From DASSFZ01 sp036514635 (GTDB taxonomy: Bacteria > Chloroflexota > Anaerolineae > Fen-1058): a stretch of 11,452 nucleotides of DNA. The translations under genes and the position numbers were made by a program. The stretch covers positions 1 to 11,452 of the forward strand of contig DATBWU010000124.1 of NCBI GenBank assembly GCA_036514635.1, given 5' to 3'. Within the stretch, counting starts at the first letter, position 1. Each line of letters begins with the position of its first letter. This document shows positions 1 to 6,604 of the stretch, one piece after another. Below the pieces are notes generated by a model. That model made no database searches. It was not told where the DNA came from and worked only from the letters and a program-made list of their open reading frames with translations.

Positions 1-35
1 ATCTTCGGGAGGCTTTCTCATCCGCTTTTCCGTTT

Positions 36-1400
36 TCATTCGTTGCCCAACATTCGAATGATCCGCGCCGTGTGCCGTGTGCCCTTCACAAAATCGTCCA
101 GGCGCACGTTTTCATTCGGCGCGTGCGCGCGCGAGCCGGGATAGCCCACGCCCGCCGTGGCGATCGGCACTTTGAGATGCTCGATGAAGGCATGATTCGG
201 CCCTGATCCGCCGATCATCGGCACGACCAACATGTCCCGCTCGTAGATGCCTTTCGCCGCTTCGACGACGAGCTTGACGAAAGGATGATCGGGATCGACG
301 CGGCCCGGTGCTTCGCCGCCGATGAGCACGACTTCGATGTCGCCGAATCCTTCGGCATCGAGATGCTTCCGCAGCTTGGCGACGATCTCCTCCGGCGTCT
401 GGTCCGGCACCAATCGAAAATCGACCTTCGCGCTCGCTTCGGCGGGCAGCACCGTCTTCGAGCCGGGGCCTTGATAACCGGAGGTCAATCCGCAGATGGT
501 GCAGGTCGGGACGAATACTTCCTCGCGCTTCAACTCCAGCCCGCCGGTCATTCCCTTCAGAAAGCCCTTCAAGCCGTAGCGCTTGAGATAGTTTTGCGAT
601 TCGTCCGGCAGCGCGCCCAGCAATTCGAGATCGCGCGGCGTCGGCGGGACGACGTTGTCGTAAAATTCGGGAATGCGAATGCGCTCGTCCGGCCCCTTGA
701 GCGAATTCAGCGCCCACACCAGTCGCCACGCCGCGTTCGGGAAGATCGATCCGCCCAGGCCGGAGTGCGCGTCGAGCGTCGCGGTCTTCACGCGCAGCTC
801 GACGTAGCAAATGCCGCGCATACCGACGTACTGCATCGGGATGCCCTCGTCATTCACGCCGCCGAACTCCCAGATACACGCATCGGCGGCGAGTTTATCC
901 TTGTGCTGCTCGATGAAGGGCGGCAGCGACATGCTGCTGATCTCTTCCTCGCCCTCGATCAGGAACTTGATGTGGCACGGCAGTTCGCCCATCACTGCCT
1001 TGACCGCGTCGATGGCCGACAGCCGGCATTGAATGTGGCCCTTGTCGTCGCTCACGCCGCGAGCGTACAACACGCCCTCGCGTAACGACGGCTGGAAGGG
1101 TGGCGAATCCCACAGCTCGAGCGGCTCCGGCGGCTGCACATCGTAGTGATTGTAGAACAGCAGCGTCTTGTTCGTCTTGCCCTTGATTTCGCCATACACT
1201 ACGGGGTAGCCTCGGGTCGGCATAATCTCGACGTGGAAGCCGCGCCGGCGAAGCATCGACGCAACGAGTTCCGCGCACTCGTGAATGCCCAAGCCTTGCG
1301 CCGACACACTCGGTTGCGCGCACAGCGTCGAGAGTTCAGCGACTGATTCGTCCAGGTGATCCCGAATGTAAGCATCGATCTTCGGCTGGAGATCGTCCAT
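36..1400 (-). CDS. M20 family metallopeptidase (dipeptidase / ArgE-DapE-CPG2 type)
   Basis: This is a 454-aa cytosolic zinc (or Mn) hydrolase predicted to cleave dipeptides or N-acyl amino acids; the exact substrate cannot be read from sequence. The M20 signature is complete. HYDVQP gives metal ligand H85 and catalytic D87. RGVSDDKG gives bridging D118. EGEEEISS gives general base E152 and metal ligand E153. E178 lies in the IWEFGG stretch, and H426 is in SRAHAPNE near the C-terminus. The dimerisation (lid) domain starts around residue 195, with DAHSGLGG placing H212 in the active site. Length fits the carnosinase-like and CPG2-like subfamilies. The ATG at 1400 has a good purine-rich ribosome site (AAGGAAAGGA) 9 nt upstream. 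No pathway partner is adjacent, and the next gene is divergent. A scavenging role in peptide use is inferred. Confidence 0.93.
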   Translation of the reverse strand: MDDLQPKIDAYIRDHLDESVAELSTLCAQPSVSAQGLGIHECAELVASMLRRRGFHVEIMPTRGYPVVYGEIKGKTNKTLLFYNHYDVQPPEPLELWDSPPFQPSLREGVLYARGVSDDKGHIQCRLSAIDAVKAVMGELPCHIKFLIEGEEEISSMSLPPFIEQHKDKLAADACIWEFGGVNDEGIPMQYVGMRGICYVELRVKTATLDAHSGLGGSIFPNAAWRLVWALNSLKGPDERIRIPEFYDNVVPPTPRDLELLGALPDESQNYLKRYGLKGFLKGMTGGLELKREEVFVPTCTICGLTSGYQGPGSKTVLPAEASAKVDFRLVPDQTPEEIVAKLRKHLDAEGFGDIEVVLIGGEAPGRVDPDHPFVKLVVEAAKGIYERDMLVVPMIGGSGPNHAFIEHLKVPIATAGVGYPGSRAHAPNENVRLDDFVKGTRHTARIIRMLGNE

Positions 1401-1408
1401 GGCGCTAT

Positions 1409-1418
1409 ATCCTTTCCT
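1409..1418 (-). promoter_or_regulatory. Ribosome binding site of the M20 peptidase
   Basis: Read on the minus strand, AAGGAAAGGA lies 9 nt before the ATG at 1400. It fixes the start of the peptidase. Confidence 0.6.
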
Positions 1419-1423
1419 TATTC

Positions 1424-1491
1424 ACCACAGATTACACAGATGCCACGGATAAACGCTCCATGAAATCCGTGTAATCCGTGTCATCTGTGGT
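1424..1491. repeat. Imperfect inverted word repeat (CCACAGAT / ATCCGTG family)
   Basis: The ends ACCACAGAT (1424-1432) and ATCTGTGGT (1483-1491) are exact reverse complements. Between them the words ACACAGAT, CCACGGAT and ATCCGTG recur, so the whole 68 nt can fold into an imperfect hairpin. It lies in the probable leader of the M20 gene on the minus strand. Repeats of this style are common in Chloroflexi intergenic DNA. It is not followed by a T run and does not look like an intrinsic terminator. Confidence 0.7.
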
Positions 1492-1539
1492 TATGTGTTC
1501 AGTTGCGGCAGGAGGCCGCGCTATGTGAGGTGGCATCTT

Positions 1540-1545
1540 ATTGTA
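1540..1545 (-). promoter_or_regulatory. Possible -10 box for the M20 peptidase
   Basis: On the minus strand TACAAT matches 5 of 6 consensus bases. Only a poor -35 (TTGCGC, 16 bp upstream) accompanies it. If used, the leader would be about 130 nt and would contain the inverted word repeat at 1424-1491. This is tentative. Confidence 0.25.
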
Positions 1546-1576
1546 GGCTAATCGAAACAGGGCGCAAGTGCGGTTG

Positions 1577-1587
1577 ACACTTAGTGT
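1577..1587. promoter_or_regulatory. Palindrome next to a TATACT box, possible operator
   Basis: ACACT-T-AGTGT is a perfect 5+5 inverted repeat. It overlaps TTGACA at 1574-1579 and TATACT at 1587-1592. The two hexamers are only 7 bp apart, so they cannot both serve one standard sigma-70 promoter. One of them may still matter for the downstream aminotransferase, with the palindrome as a regulator site. No regulator gene is present in the window. Confidence 0.3.
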
Positions 1588-1623
1588 ATACTTGAGCCAC
1601 CACCGAATGTTGAGTTCCCGCAC

Positions 1624-1680
1624 CCCAGCCAACCCACCATCCAACTATCCAACCAGCCAACTACCCAACCACCCAACTGC
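1624..1680. repeat. CCAAC word array upstream of the aminotransferase
   Basis: The word CCAAC (with spacers such as TAT, CAG, TAC) is reiterated about eight times, ending just before the Shine-Dalgarno of the next gene. The 15-mer CCAACTATCCAACCA at 1641-1655 occurs again, exactly, inside guaA at 8600-8614. Spacing is irregular and the units are too short for CRISPR. Confidence 0.75.
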
Positions 1681-1682
1681 AC

Positions 1683-1688
1683 AGGAGG
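1683..1688 (+). promoter_or_regulatory. Ribosome binding site of the class III aminotransferase
   Basis: A perfect AGGAGG lies 6 nt before the ATG at 1695 and immediately after the CCAAC word array. It fixes the start. Confidence 0.8.
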
Positions 1689-1694
1689 CTTCTC

Positions 1695-3011
1695 ATGGCC
1701 CGCACCCGGACACGCACTCGTGAACTCTATGAGCGCGCTCGCCAGATTTTCCCTTACGGCGTCAACTCGAATTTTCGCTACTGGGGCGACGACCACACGA
1801 ACGTCTTCGTTCGCGGCGAGAAGGGCTACGTCTTCGATGCCGACGAAAACCGCTACATCGATTTCCGCCTGGCCTATGGGCCGATCATCCTGGGACACGC
1901 TTACCCGGCCGTCGTCGAGCGTGTGGCCCAGGCGATCAAAGACGGATCCGTGTTCGCCGCGACGCACCCGCTGGAGATTCGCGTCGGCGAGCGGGTGAAG
2001 CGCATGACCGGCATGGACAAAATCCGCTTCGCCAACTCCGGCACCGAAGCGACCATGCACGCTTTGCGCATCGCTCGCGGCTACACTGGCCGCGACGTGA
2101 TCATCAAGTTCGAAGGCGACTATCACGGTTTCTATGATTACATGCTGTTCTCCACCGCGCTGGCTCCGCGCGCCGCGCTGGGCAGCAAGCGCCGGCCGCT
2201 CAACGTCCCGGCGGGCAGCGGCATTCCGAATATCATGTCCGATTTGGTGATCAACCTGCCCTACAACGACTTCGACGCGCTGGAGCGAACCGTCAAGGCC
2301 AGGTGGGGGCAAATCGCGGCGATCATCGTCGAGCCGATCATGGGCAACAGCGCATCGGTCATGCCGGCCGAGGGCTGGCTGCAGCACATCCGCAAGCTGT
2401 GCACCGAGCACGGCATCGTCATGATCATGGACGAGGTGAAGACCGGCTTTCGCATTCACAATGGCGGCGCGCAGGCGTACTTCGGCGTGCGGGCCGATCT
2501 GGCGACCTACGCCAAGTCGATCGCCAACGGCTTTCCGCTGGCCGCCATCGCCGGGACGGAGGAAGTGATGAGTGTAGTCGGGCCGGGGTCGGTGTCGCAC
2601 GGCGGCACGTACACCGGGAACATACCGGGCACATCCGCCGCCGATGCCACGCTGGAGATTTTGGAGCAGCAAGACATCCTCGGCAGCATCGCTCAACGCG
2701 GAAAGAAATTGATAGCCGGCTTGGATCGCATCCTGACCGAGGCGGACATCCCGCACGTCATCATGGGGCCGCCGCAGATGTTCGGCTTTGTCTTGGGTCT
2801 CGACCGTGCGCCGCGCGACTACCGCGAGTGCCTGAACAGCGACTTGCATCTGTACGAGCGCATCATGCTGGAAGCGGTCGAGCGCGGCCTGATGGCTGAG
2901 CTAGACTTCCGCGAGCCGTGGTTCCTGTGCTATGAGCATTCGGATGCCGACATCGACGAGGCGCTCAACATCTACGCGGACGCGGTGAAGGCAGTCAAGA
3001 AGACCCGCTAA
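1695..3011 (+). CDS. Class III PLP-dependent aminotransferase, glutamate-1-semialdehyde aminomutase-like
   Basis: This 438-aa fold-type I PLP enzyme is the usual length for the GSA aminomutase/omega-aminotransferase group. Visible motifs are YGPIILGHAYP near residue 61, NSGTEAT at 114-120 (phosphate-binding loop region), GDYHG at 141-145 with H144 stacking on the PLP ring, IIVEP at 210-214, DEVKTGFR at 246-253 with D246 pairing to the pyridine nitrogen, and TYAKSIANGFPL with K274 as the Schiff-base lysine. Overall pattern is closest to HemL. However, the HemL-typical GGGLPVG around the lysine is replaced by IANGFPL, and no tetrapyrrole gene is nearby. I therefore do not assign hemL. It could be a beta- or omega-amino acid transaminase or mutase of unknown substrate. 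It stands alone, converging on the exported-protein gene with only 21 bp between the two stops. Confidence 0.9.
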   Translation: MARTRTRTRELYERARQIFPYGVNSNFRYWGDDHTNVFVRGEKGYVFDADENRYIDFRLAYGPIILGHAYPAVVERVAQAIKDGSVFAATHPLEIRVGERVKRMTGMDKIRFANSGTEATMHALRIARGYTGRDVIIKFEGDYHGFYDYMLFSTALAPRAALGSKRRPLNVPAGSGIPNIMSDLVINLPYNDFDALERTVKARWGQIAAIIVEPIMGNSASVMPAEGWLQHIRKLCTEHGIVMIMDEVKTGFRIHNGGAQAYFGVRADLATYAKSIANGFPLAAIAGTEEVMSVVGPGSVSHGGTYTGNIPGTSAADATLEILEQQDILGSIAQRGKKLIAGLDRILTEADIPHVIMGPPQMFGFVLGLDRAPRDYRECLNSDLHLYERIMLEAVERGLMAELDFREPWFLCYEHSDADIDEALNIYADAVKAVKKTR

Positions 3012-3032
3012 AAAGAAATTACCGAGAGCACA

Positions 3033-3812
3033 TTACCTTTGTTTGGAGATAATGGGCAGATACACAAAATGGCTCGGTGTGAAGGTGAAGAAGTGAAGAT
3101 GGTCGACGTACCACCCGGCCGGTAGCTGGCCGTTCCCATCGTTGTTGCGCCCGTCGACGGTATCGAAGGTGAATCGGATGCGAATATCTTCTCCGATGTA
3201 CTCACTGATGTCGATCATCACCTGGTGCCATTCATTCTCGACTGTGGTATTGACCTGCGTGTCCCACTTGATCGCCCAATCCGAATGAATCGGATTAGTG
3301 CCGGAAATCCACACCTGGCGCAAATCAAATGTACAAGTGATGTGTTGATAGCAATCCAGCGATGGGATGGACATCTCCGTGCGCTCCCAACTCCAGAACG
3401 TCATGTACGCGAACGCATCACCCGGCGGAATGAAGAGCGTGTACTTGGAGGTTAACATTCCCGAATAACGGGGGCAGGTATCGCAGCCCTCGCCGCCGAA
3501 CTCACCCGTCGCCGGATCGCCAAACCACATGGCATAGTCTGGATAATAGGAATTCCCCCACGGCTGCCCGTCGGCCACCAATTGCCAGCGCGGCCCGCTC
3601 GGGTCGCCGGTCAACTCCCAGTAATTCAACGAATCGGCGTTGAAGGTATCATAATTCAGATCGACATATTGCAGGCGGGATGCTGGCCGTGCGTCATTCG
3701 GGCTATTGGGCGCGAGCGCGCTGACCAGTGACACGACGAAGACCACGGCGACCGCACTGACCGCAAGCGCGATCAGGATCGGCTTACTCCGGGTTCTCCA
3801 GGCAATTCTCAT
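3033..3812 (-). CDS. Exported protein with MAM/immune-inhibitor-A-like domain and YLPIISK tail
   Basis: The 259-aa product is probably exported and not an enzyme by itself. The N-terminus is basic (RIAWRTRSK) followed by a hydrophobic segment at about 11-33, with possible cleavage after SALA at 34. The body is rich in Trp/Tyr and has four cysteines (C110, C113, C154, C160) that could form two disulfides. A stretch near 209-238 (EDIRIRFTFDTVD ... GWYVD) resembles the beta-sandwich domains attached to M6/immune-inhibitor-A peptidases. The C-terminus FVYLPIISKQR matches the YLP-type tail common on Chloroflexi surface proteins, possibly a sorting or anchoring signal. No protease motif (HExxH) is present. 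The ATG overlaps the stop of the upstream TIM-barrel gene as ATGA, implying translational coupling. Confidence 0.8.
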   Translation of the reverse strand: MRIAWRTRSKPILIALAVSAVAVVFVVSLVSALAPNSPNDARPASRLQYVDLNYDTFNADSLNYWELTGDPSGPRWQLVADGQPWGNSYYPDYAMWFGDPATGEFGGEGCDTCPRYSGMLTSKYTLFIPPGDAFAYMTFWSWERTEMSIPSLDCYQHITCTFDLRQVWISGTNPIHSDWAIKWDTQVNTTVENEWHQVMIDISEYIGEDIRIRFTFDTVDGRNNDGNGQLPAGWYVDHLHFFTFTPSHFVYLPIISKQR

Positions 3813-4660
3813 AGCGCCTCCACGTACTTTTCGATCAATGCCTTCGCGACCTGAATGCCCGAACGCGGATCATTCTCTCCAGTATACTCAATGCTGATCG
3901 CCGCAGCGTAGCCGGCGGCGCGCAACGCGGCCAGCGCCGCTCGATAGTCGACCGAAGCCGTCTCGCCACCCGCGTCGCGTTGATCCACCGGGGCGTGCAC
4001 GTGGATCGCCAACGGCGCAAGCCGGCCGATGCCGGCAGGCTGCTCGCCCGGCGGGAAATGACCCAGGTCCAGGCACACCCCGATCGGCCGCGCCGAGTCT
4101 CGCTTCACCCATCGAAACGCCCCGATCACCTCTTCCAGCACGCCTGCTTCGCTGCTCAATCCACCGTGATTCTCGACCGCCAGGCGGACGCCCGACGCGA
4201 TCGCCACCGGCAAAACGCTCCGCAACAAATCGATGGCGCGACTCAGGCTGGCCCGACTGCCGCTCTCGCCGCCCAGCGTCAGCCGCAAGATCGGCGCGCC
4301 GAGAAACCGCGCGGCTTCGATCGCCGTCGCCAGATACACGCGCTGCGTGCGTTGCCCATCCGCCGTAGCGACCATCAAGTCCGTGTCGATCGTCCAGCAC
4401 ACCAGCCGCGTCCCGCTACGCAGGCGGGCCTGATGCACACGCATCAAGGCTTTGCGGCCGTAGTCAGGGCCGTTCACCTGCGTTGGTTTCGCGCCCAGCC
4501 AGCGCGCCCAAAGCCCCGGCGGCGGCGGCGCGAGGAACAGGTCGTTCAGCTCGACGTAGCGGACGCCGCACTCGTAGACAACCTGCGGGACATCGGAGAG
4601 CAGCAGGGTTCCACTGTACAACGCACGCCGGAACGACCACGACGAAACGGCGATTTGCAT
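3809..4660 (-). CDS. Sugar phosphate isomerase/epimerase-like TIM-barrel protein
   Basis: This 283-aa protein belongs to the xylose isomerase-like/AP endonuclease family 2 superfamily, which includes hexulose, tagatose and inosose isomerases, epimerases and dehydratases. Likely metal-site residues sit on the expected strands: E163 in AVENHGG, D198 and H201 in CLDLGHF, H220 and H222 in IHVHAP, and E258 in SIEYTGEND. It begins directly with the first barrel strand (MQIAVSSWSF). The ribosome site is weak (GTGAGATAG). It lies 88 bp downstream of the acetyltransferase gene and shares 4 bp with the exported-protein gene, so these three probably form one transcript. The substrate is unknown. Members of this family often act in inositol or sugar-acid catabolism, but no such neighbours are seen here. 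Confidence 0.85.
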   Translation of the reverse strand: MQIAVSSWSFRRALYSGTLLLSDVPQVVYECGVRYVELNDLFLAPPPPGLWARWLGAKPTQVNGPDYGRKALMRVHQARLRSGTRLVCWTIDTDLMVATADGQRTQRVYLATAIEAARFLGAPILRLTLGGESGSRASLSRAIDLLRSVLPVAIASGVRLAVENHGGLSSEAGVLEEVIGAFRWVKRDSARPIGVCLDLGHFPPGEQPAGIGRLAPLAIHVHAPVDQRDAGGETASVDYRAALAALRAAGYAAAISIEYTGENDPRSGIQVAKALIEKYVEAL

Positions 4661-4743
4661 TTACTATCTCACGGAGAAAAGGTGGGCGTCAATGGCCTGA
4701 TCTTGCTACGATGGCCGCGTAGGGCAGTCCGGGCGCATCACCG

Positions 4744-4759
4744 TGGACTCACAAGTCCA
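4744..4759. repeat. Small perfect hairpin across the stop codon of the acetyltransferase gene
   Basis: TGGACT-CACA-AGTCCA forms a 6-bp stem with a 4-nt loop spanning the last codons and stop of the GNAT gene. No T run follows on the minus strand, so intrinsic termination is unlikely. Confidence 0.4.
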
Positions 4760-5594
4760 GCGTCATTTCATATTGTTGTAGTTCGACCTGCGCGCCGACG
4801 TGGTGCATTGCGTCCGAGGCGGGATCGTCTTGCGGCACATTGGTGAAGCGGATCAAGCTGCCGGCCCGATCGCGAATCAACGCGCGCAGAACCGATTCGA
4901 TGGCCTTGCCGCGCTGACCCGGCGCGGCTGCCGCATCCAGCATGTCGACACGCGCGTCATTCATCCGGTACAACACGTAGGCCGTGATGTAGCCCTCCTC
5001 GGTAATGCCCAGTGCATGGAGCGCGCCTGCCGAGCGCTGAAGCACCGGCAGATCGCGTTGCCAGGGTGGCGTCACGGCGTGCAGGTCGTCGAAACGGGCC
5101 AGACAGGCCGATACATTCAGCGGCTTTACGTCGTGATGAGGCGGCAAGGGGAAAGTGGCATCCGACTCGCGCTGCCAGATGTCCAGCGTGCGCTGGCGTC
5201 GAAAGCCCAGCGTCTCGTAAATGCGAATGGCCGGCAAGTTCTGCGTCAGCACTTCCAGATCGATGGAACGCAGGCCGATCTGGCGCGCCGATCTAAGTGC
5301 GGCTCGCACCGCAGCCAGGCCGACCCGCTCGCCACGATGTTCCGGCGCAACCCCCAGTCCACCGATCCATCCTCGCGTCCCGCGCATACCTAATAGCACC
5401 AGCGCGACAGGCTCTTTCTTCAATACGCCGATGCGCGAAGCGCGCAGGTCGATGTCGTACAGGGTGATCATCGACTCCAACCCGGCGGCGTCGACGCGGA
5501 TAGGGACAGGGTAATCGATGTACACGCGCGTGAACAACGCGCTCAGCGTCTCAGACGAATAGCCATCGGCGGGATGGAAGGTGAGTTCGGCCAT
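4749..5594 (-). CDS. GNAT family N-acetyltransferase, probable tandem GNAT
   Basis: This 281-aa cytosolic acyltransferase probably moves an acetyl group from acetyl-CoA to an amine of an unknown acceptor. The N-terminal half is a canonical GNAT domain. Motif A reads GGLGVAPEHRGERVG (78-92), with the R/Q-x-x-G-x-G/A pyrophosphate loop represented by R87-G-E-R-V-G92, and YETLGF at 126-131 is motif B. The C-terminal half (about 150-281) has GNAT-like strand pattern (EGYITAYVLYR, then VDMLDAAAAPGQRG) but a degenerate CoA loop. The protein therefore looks like a two-domain GNAT with one active and one decayed lobe, as in several small-molecule acetyltransferases. It is the first gene of the minus-strand group, with a promoter-like sequence 50-80 bp upstream. 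Confidence 0.85.
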   Translation of the reverse strand: MAELTFHPADGYSSETLSALFTRVYIDYPVPIRVDAAGLESMITLYDIDLRASRIGVLKKEPVALVLLGMRGTRGWIGGLGVAPEHRGERVGLAAVRAALRSARQIGLRSIDLEVLTQNLPAIRIYETLGFRRQRTLDIWQRESDATFPLPPHHDVKPLNVSACLARFDDLHAVTPPWQRDLPVLQRSAGALHALGITEEGYITAYVLYRMNDARVDMLDAAAAPGQRGKAIESVLRALIRDRAGSLIRFTNVPQDDPASDAMHHVGAQVELQQYEMTLDL

Positions 5595-5646
5595 TACGTC
5601 TCGTCCGGTGGAATGACTTCATGAGTGTTCGACTCAATCGGCGTCG

Positions 5647-5675
5647 ATATTAGCATTTTCGTCACCGCTTGGCAA
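5647..5675 (-). promoter_or_regulatory. Sigma-70-type promoter for the GNAT operon
   Basis: On the minus strand TTGCCA (5670-5675, 5 of 6 matches) is separated by exactly 17 bp from TAATAT (5647-5652, 4 of 6). The predicted transcript would start near 5640, about 45 nt before the GNAT start codon. Confidence 0.5.
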
Positions 5676-5827
5676 CTGGGCCGGTGGCAAGCGTACATTT
5701 CACTTTAGTGGCGAGTTGCTCATCCGGCCTCGCGCGACGGTTCAGCGTCGGGCGCTGCGACGAGGCAATTACAATCGCCATTTTCTTGAAATGCACCCGG
5801 TGGCAAGAACGACGTAACCCTCCCCTT

Positions 5828-5914
5828 GTGATTGTTCACATCTCGATGGCTCTCCGTCCGCGTCCTCGCGGACAGCCCGCGAGACGCGGGCCTGGAGCAT
5901 TTGTGTGCAATCAC
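5828..5914. repeat. 87-bp structured palindromic element with imperfect terminal inverted repeats
   Basis: GTGATTGTTCACA (5828-5840) and TGTGTGCAATCAC (5902-5914) are reverse complements at 11 of 13 positions. Inside are two perfect hairpins: GTCCGCG-TCCT-CGCGGAC (5856-5873) and GCCCGC-GAGAC-GCGGGC (5875-5891). A third pairing, CTCGCGG (5865-5871) with CCGCGAG (5877-5883), is incompatible with both. The layout suggests a three-way-junction repeat (REP- or MITE-like) or a structured RNA. It is not protein coding as far as I can see. Confidence 0.6.
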
Positions 5915-5929
5915 CAGAACCCTCCCGCC

Positions 5930-5958
5930 TTGACAAACTCGATGTCTCCCGGAACAAT
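5930..5958 (+). promoter_or_regulatory. Sigma-70-type promoter for the phosphatase/kinase genes
   Basis: A perfect TTGACA (5930-5935) is followed after 17 bp by AACAAT (5953-5958, 4 of 6). Initiation near 5965 would exclude the upstream in-frame starts at 5905 and 5959 and supports the ATG at 5998. Confidence 0.5.
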
Positions 5959-5997
5959 ATGAACACTTACAGACTTTCGGAAATCTTGAGAAGCACA

Positions 5998-6501
5998 ATG
6001 GAGTGTCGTGTGCCCGACAAACGTAACCGCCGCATTAACGTCCTCTTTGTGTGCACGGGTAACATCTGCCGCTCGCCGATGGCCGAGGCCGTCTTCGCGC
6101 ACCTGGCGAGCCAGGCCGGGTTGGCCGATCGGTTCGAGGTCGCCTCCGCCGGAACCGGCGACTGGCACGTTGGCGAATCACCCCATGCGGGAACGCTCGA
6201 CGTACTGCGCCGGCATGACATCCCGACGATTCCAGGCAAGCGCGCGCAGACCATCCACGCATCGATGCTCACTCGCGCCGACTACATCATCGCGCTCGAC
6301 GATGGGCACGTTGGCGACTTGAGCGAGTACGGCAAGCCGGCTGACGGCAAAGTGTCGCGACTGCTCGATTACGCGCCCGATGCCCCGACGCGCAACGTGC
6401 CCGACCCGTATTACACCGGCCAATACGAGGAGGTCTATCGGCTGGTAACGGCAGGCGTGCGCGGGCTGCTGGAGCACATTCGGCAACGGGAAGGCATCTA
6501 G
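5998..6501 (+). CDS. Low-molecular-weight protein-tyrosine-phosphatase family protein
   Basis: This cytosolic phosphatase is 167 aa from the chosen start. The active-site P-loop is VCTGNICRSP, with nucleophile C19 and R25 (C-x5-R). The general acid D136 lies in the late DPYY motif typical of LMW-PTPs, and SAGTG follows the second strand as expected. In-frame starts exist further up: GTG at 5905, which would give 198 aa, and ATG at 5959. I prefer ATG 5998 because a TTGACA promoter lies between, GAGAAG precedes it, and the length then fits the family. It immediately precedes an FN3K-family kinase. In other bacteria this arrangement is linked to removal of ribulosamine/erythrulosamine phosphates from proteins, and LMW-PTPs of this kind have been shown to dephosphorylate ribulosamine 5-phosphates. 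A classical phosphotyrosine role is the alternative. Confidence 0.88.
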   Translation: MECRVPDKRNRRINVLFVCTGNICRSPMAEAVFAHLASQAGLADRFEVASAGTGDWHVGESPHAGTLDVLRRHDIPTIPGKRAQTIHASMLTRADYIIALDDGHVGDLSEYGKPADGKVSRLLDYAPDAPTRNVPDPYYTGQYEEVYRLVTAGVRGLLEHIRQREGI

Positions 6502-6505
6502 AACG

Positions 6506-6600
6506 GATGACCAAAGACGAAAGACCAAAGACGAAGGGCGAAAGTCGCTGGTCATTCGTCATTCGTCATTCGTCGTTGGTCATCTGTCTTTCGTCATTCA
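6506..6600. repeat. GACCAAAGACGAA / GTCATTC word array between phosphatase and kinase
   Basis: The 13-mer GACCAAAGACGAA is repeated exactly at 6509-6521 and 6523-6535. GTCATTC is repeated three times at 6551-6571 and once more near 6593. Inverted copies allow two competing hairpins: GATGACCAA (6506-6514) with TTGGTCATC (6576-6584), or GACGAAAGAC (6516-6525) with GTCTTTCGTC (6586-6595). It fills almost the entire 103-bp gap. Confidence 0.75.
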
Positions 6601-6604
6601 CCCG

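Larger units (their letters stand above)
5595..5997. other. 403-bp divergent intergenic region
   Basis: No convincing gene is seen between the GNAT gene and the phosphatase. From left to right it holds a minus-strand promoter (5647-5675), the 11-mer CCGGTGGCAAG at 5681-5691 and again at 5797-5807, a structured 87-bp palindromic element (5828-5914), and a plus-strand promoter (5930-5958). Short open frames on either strand here lack homology I recognise and cross the hairpins. Confidence 0.6.

Noticed and set aside
1581..2849. Long minus-strand open frame (422 codons) antisense to the aminotransferase
   Set aside because: It is Arg/His/Asp-rich with no recognisable motif and mirrors a strongly supported PLP enzyme; typical shadow frame in GC-rich DNA.
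3012..3032. Bidirectional terminator between the convergent genes
   Set aside because: The 21-bp gap has no hairpin or T run; only a partial ATTACC direct repeat.
4661..4748. Separate promoter for the TIM-barrel gene
   Set aside because: A TTGACG and a GATAGT-like hexamer exist on the minus strand, but the -10 would sit 2 nt before the ATG, placing initiation inside the gene.
5905..5997. Upstream GTG/ATG extensions of the LMW phosphatase
   Set aside because: They add residues before the family's first strand, overlap the inverted repeat end, and lie at or before the predicted promoter.
5720..5998. Minus-strand open frame of 92 codons in the divergent gap
   Set aside because: It runs through the structured palindromic element and plus-strand promoter; no ribosome site or recognisable motif.
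6506..6600. CRISPR array
   Set aside because: Units are 7-13 nt with no constant-length spacers and no cas genes.
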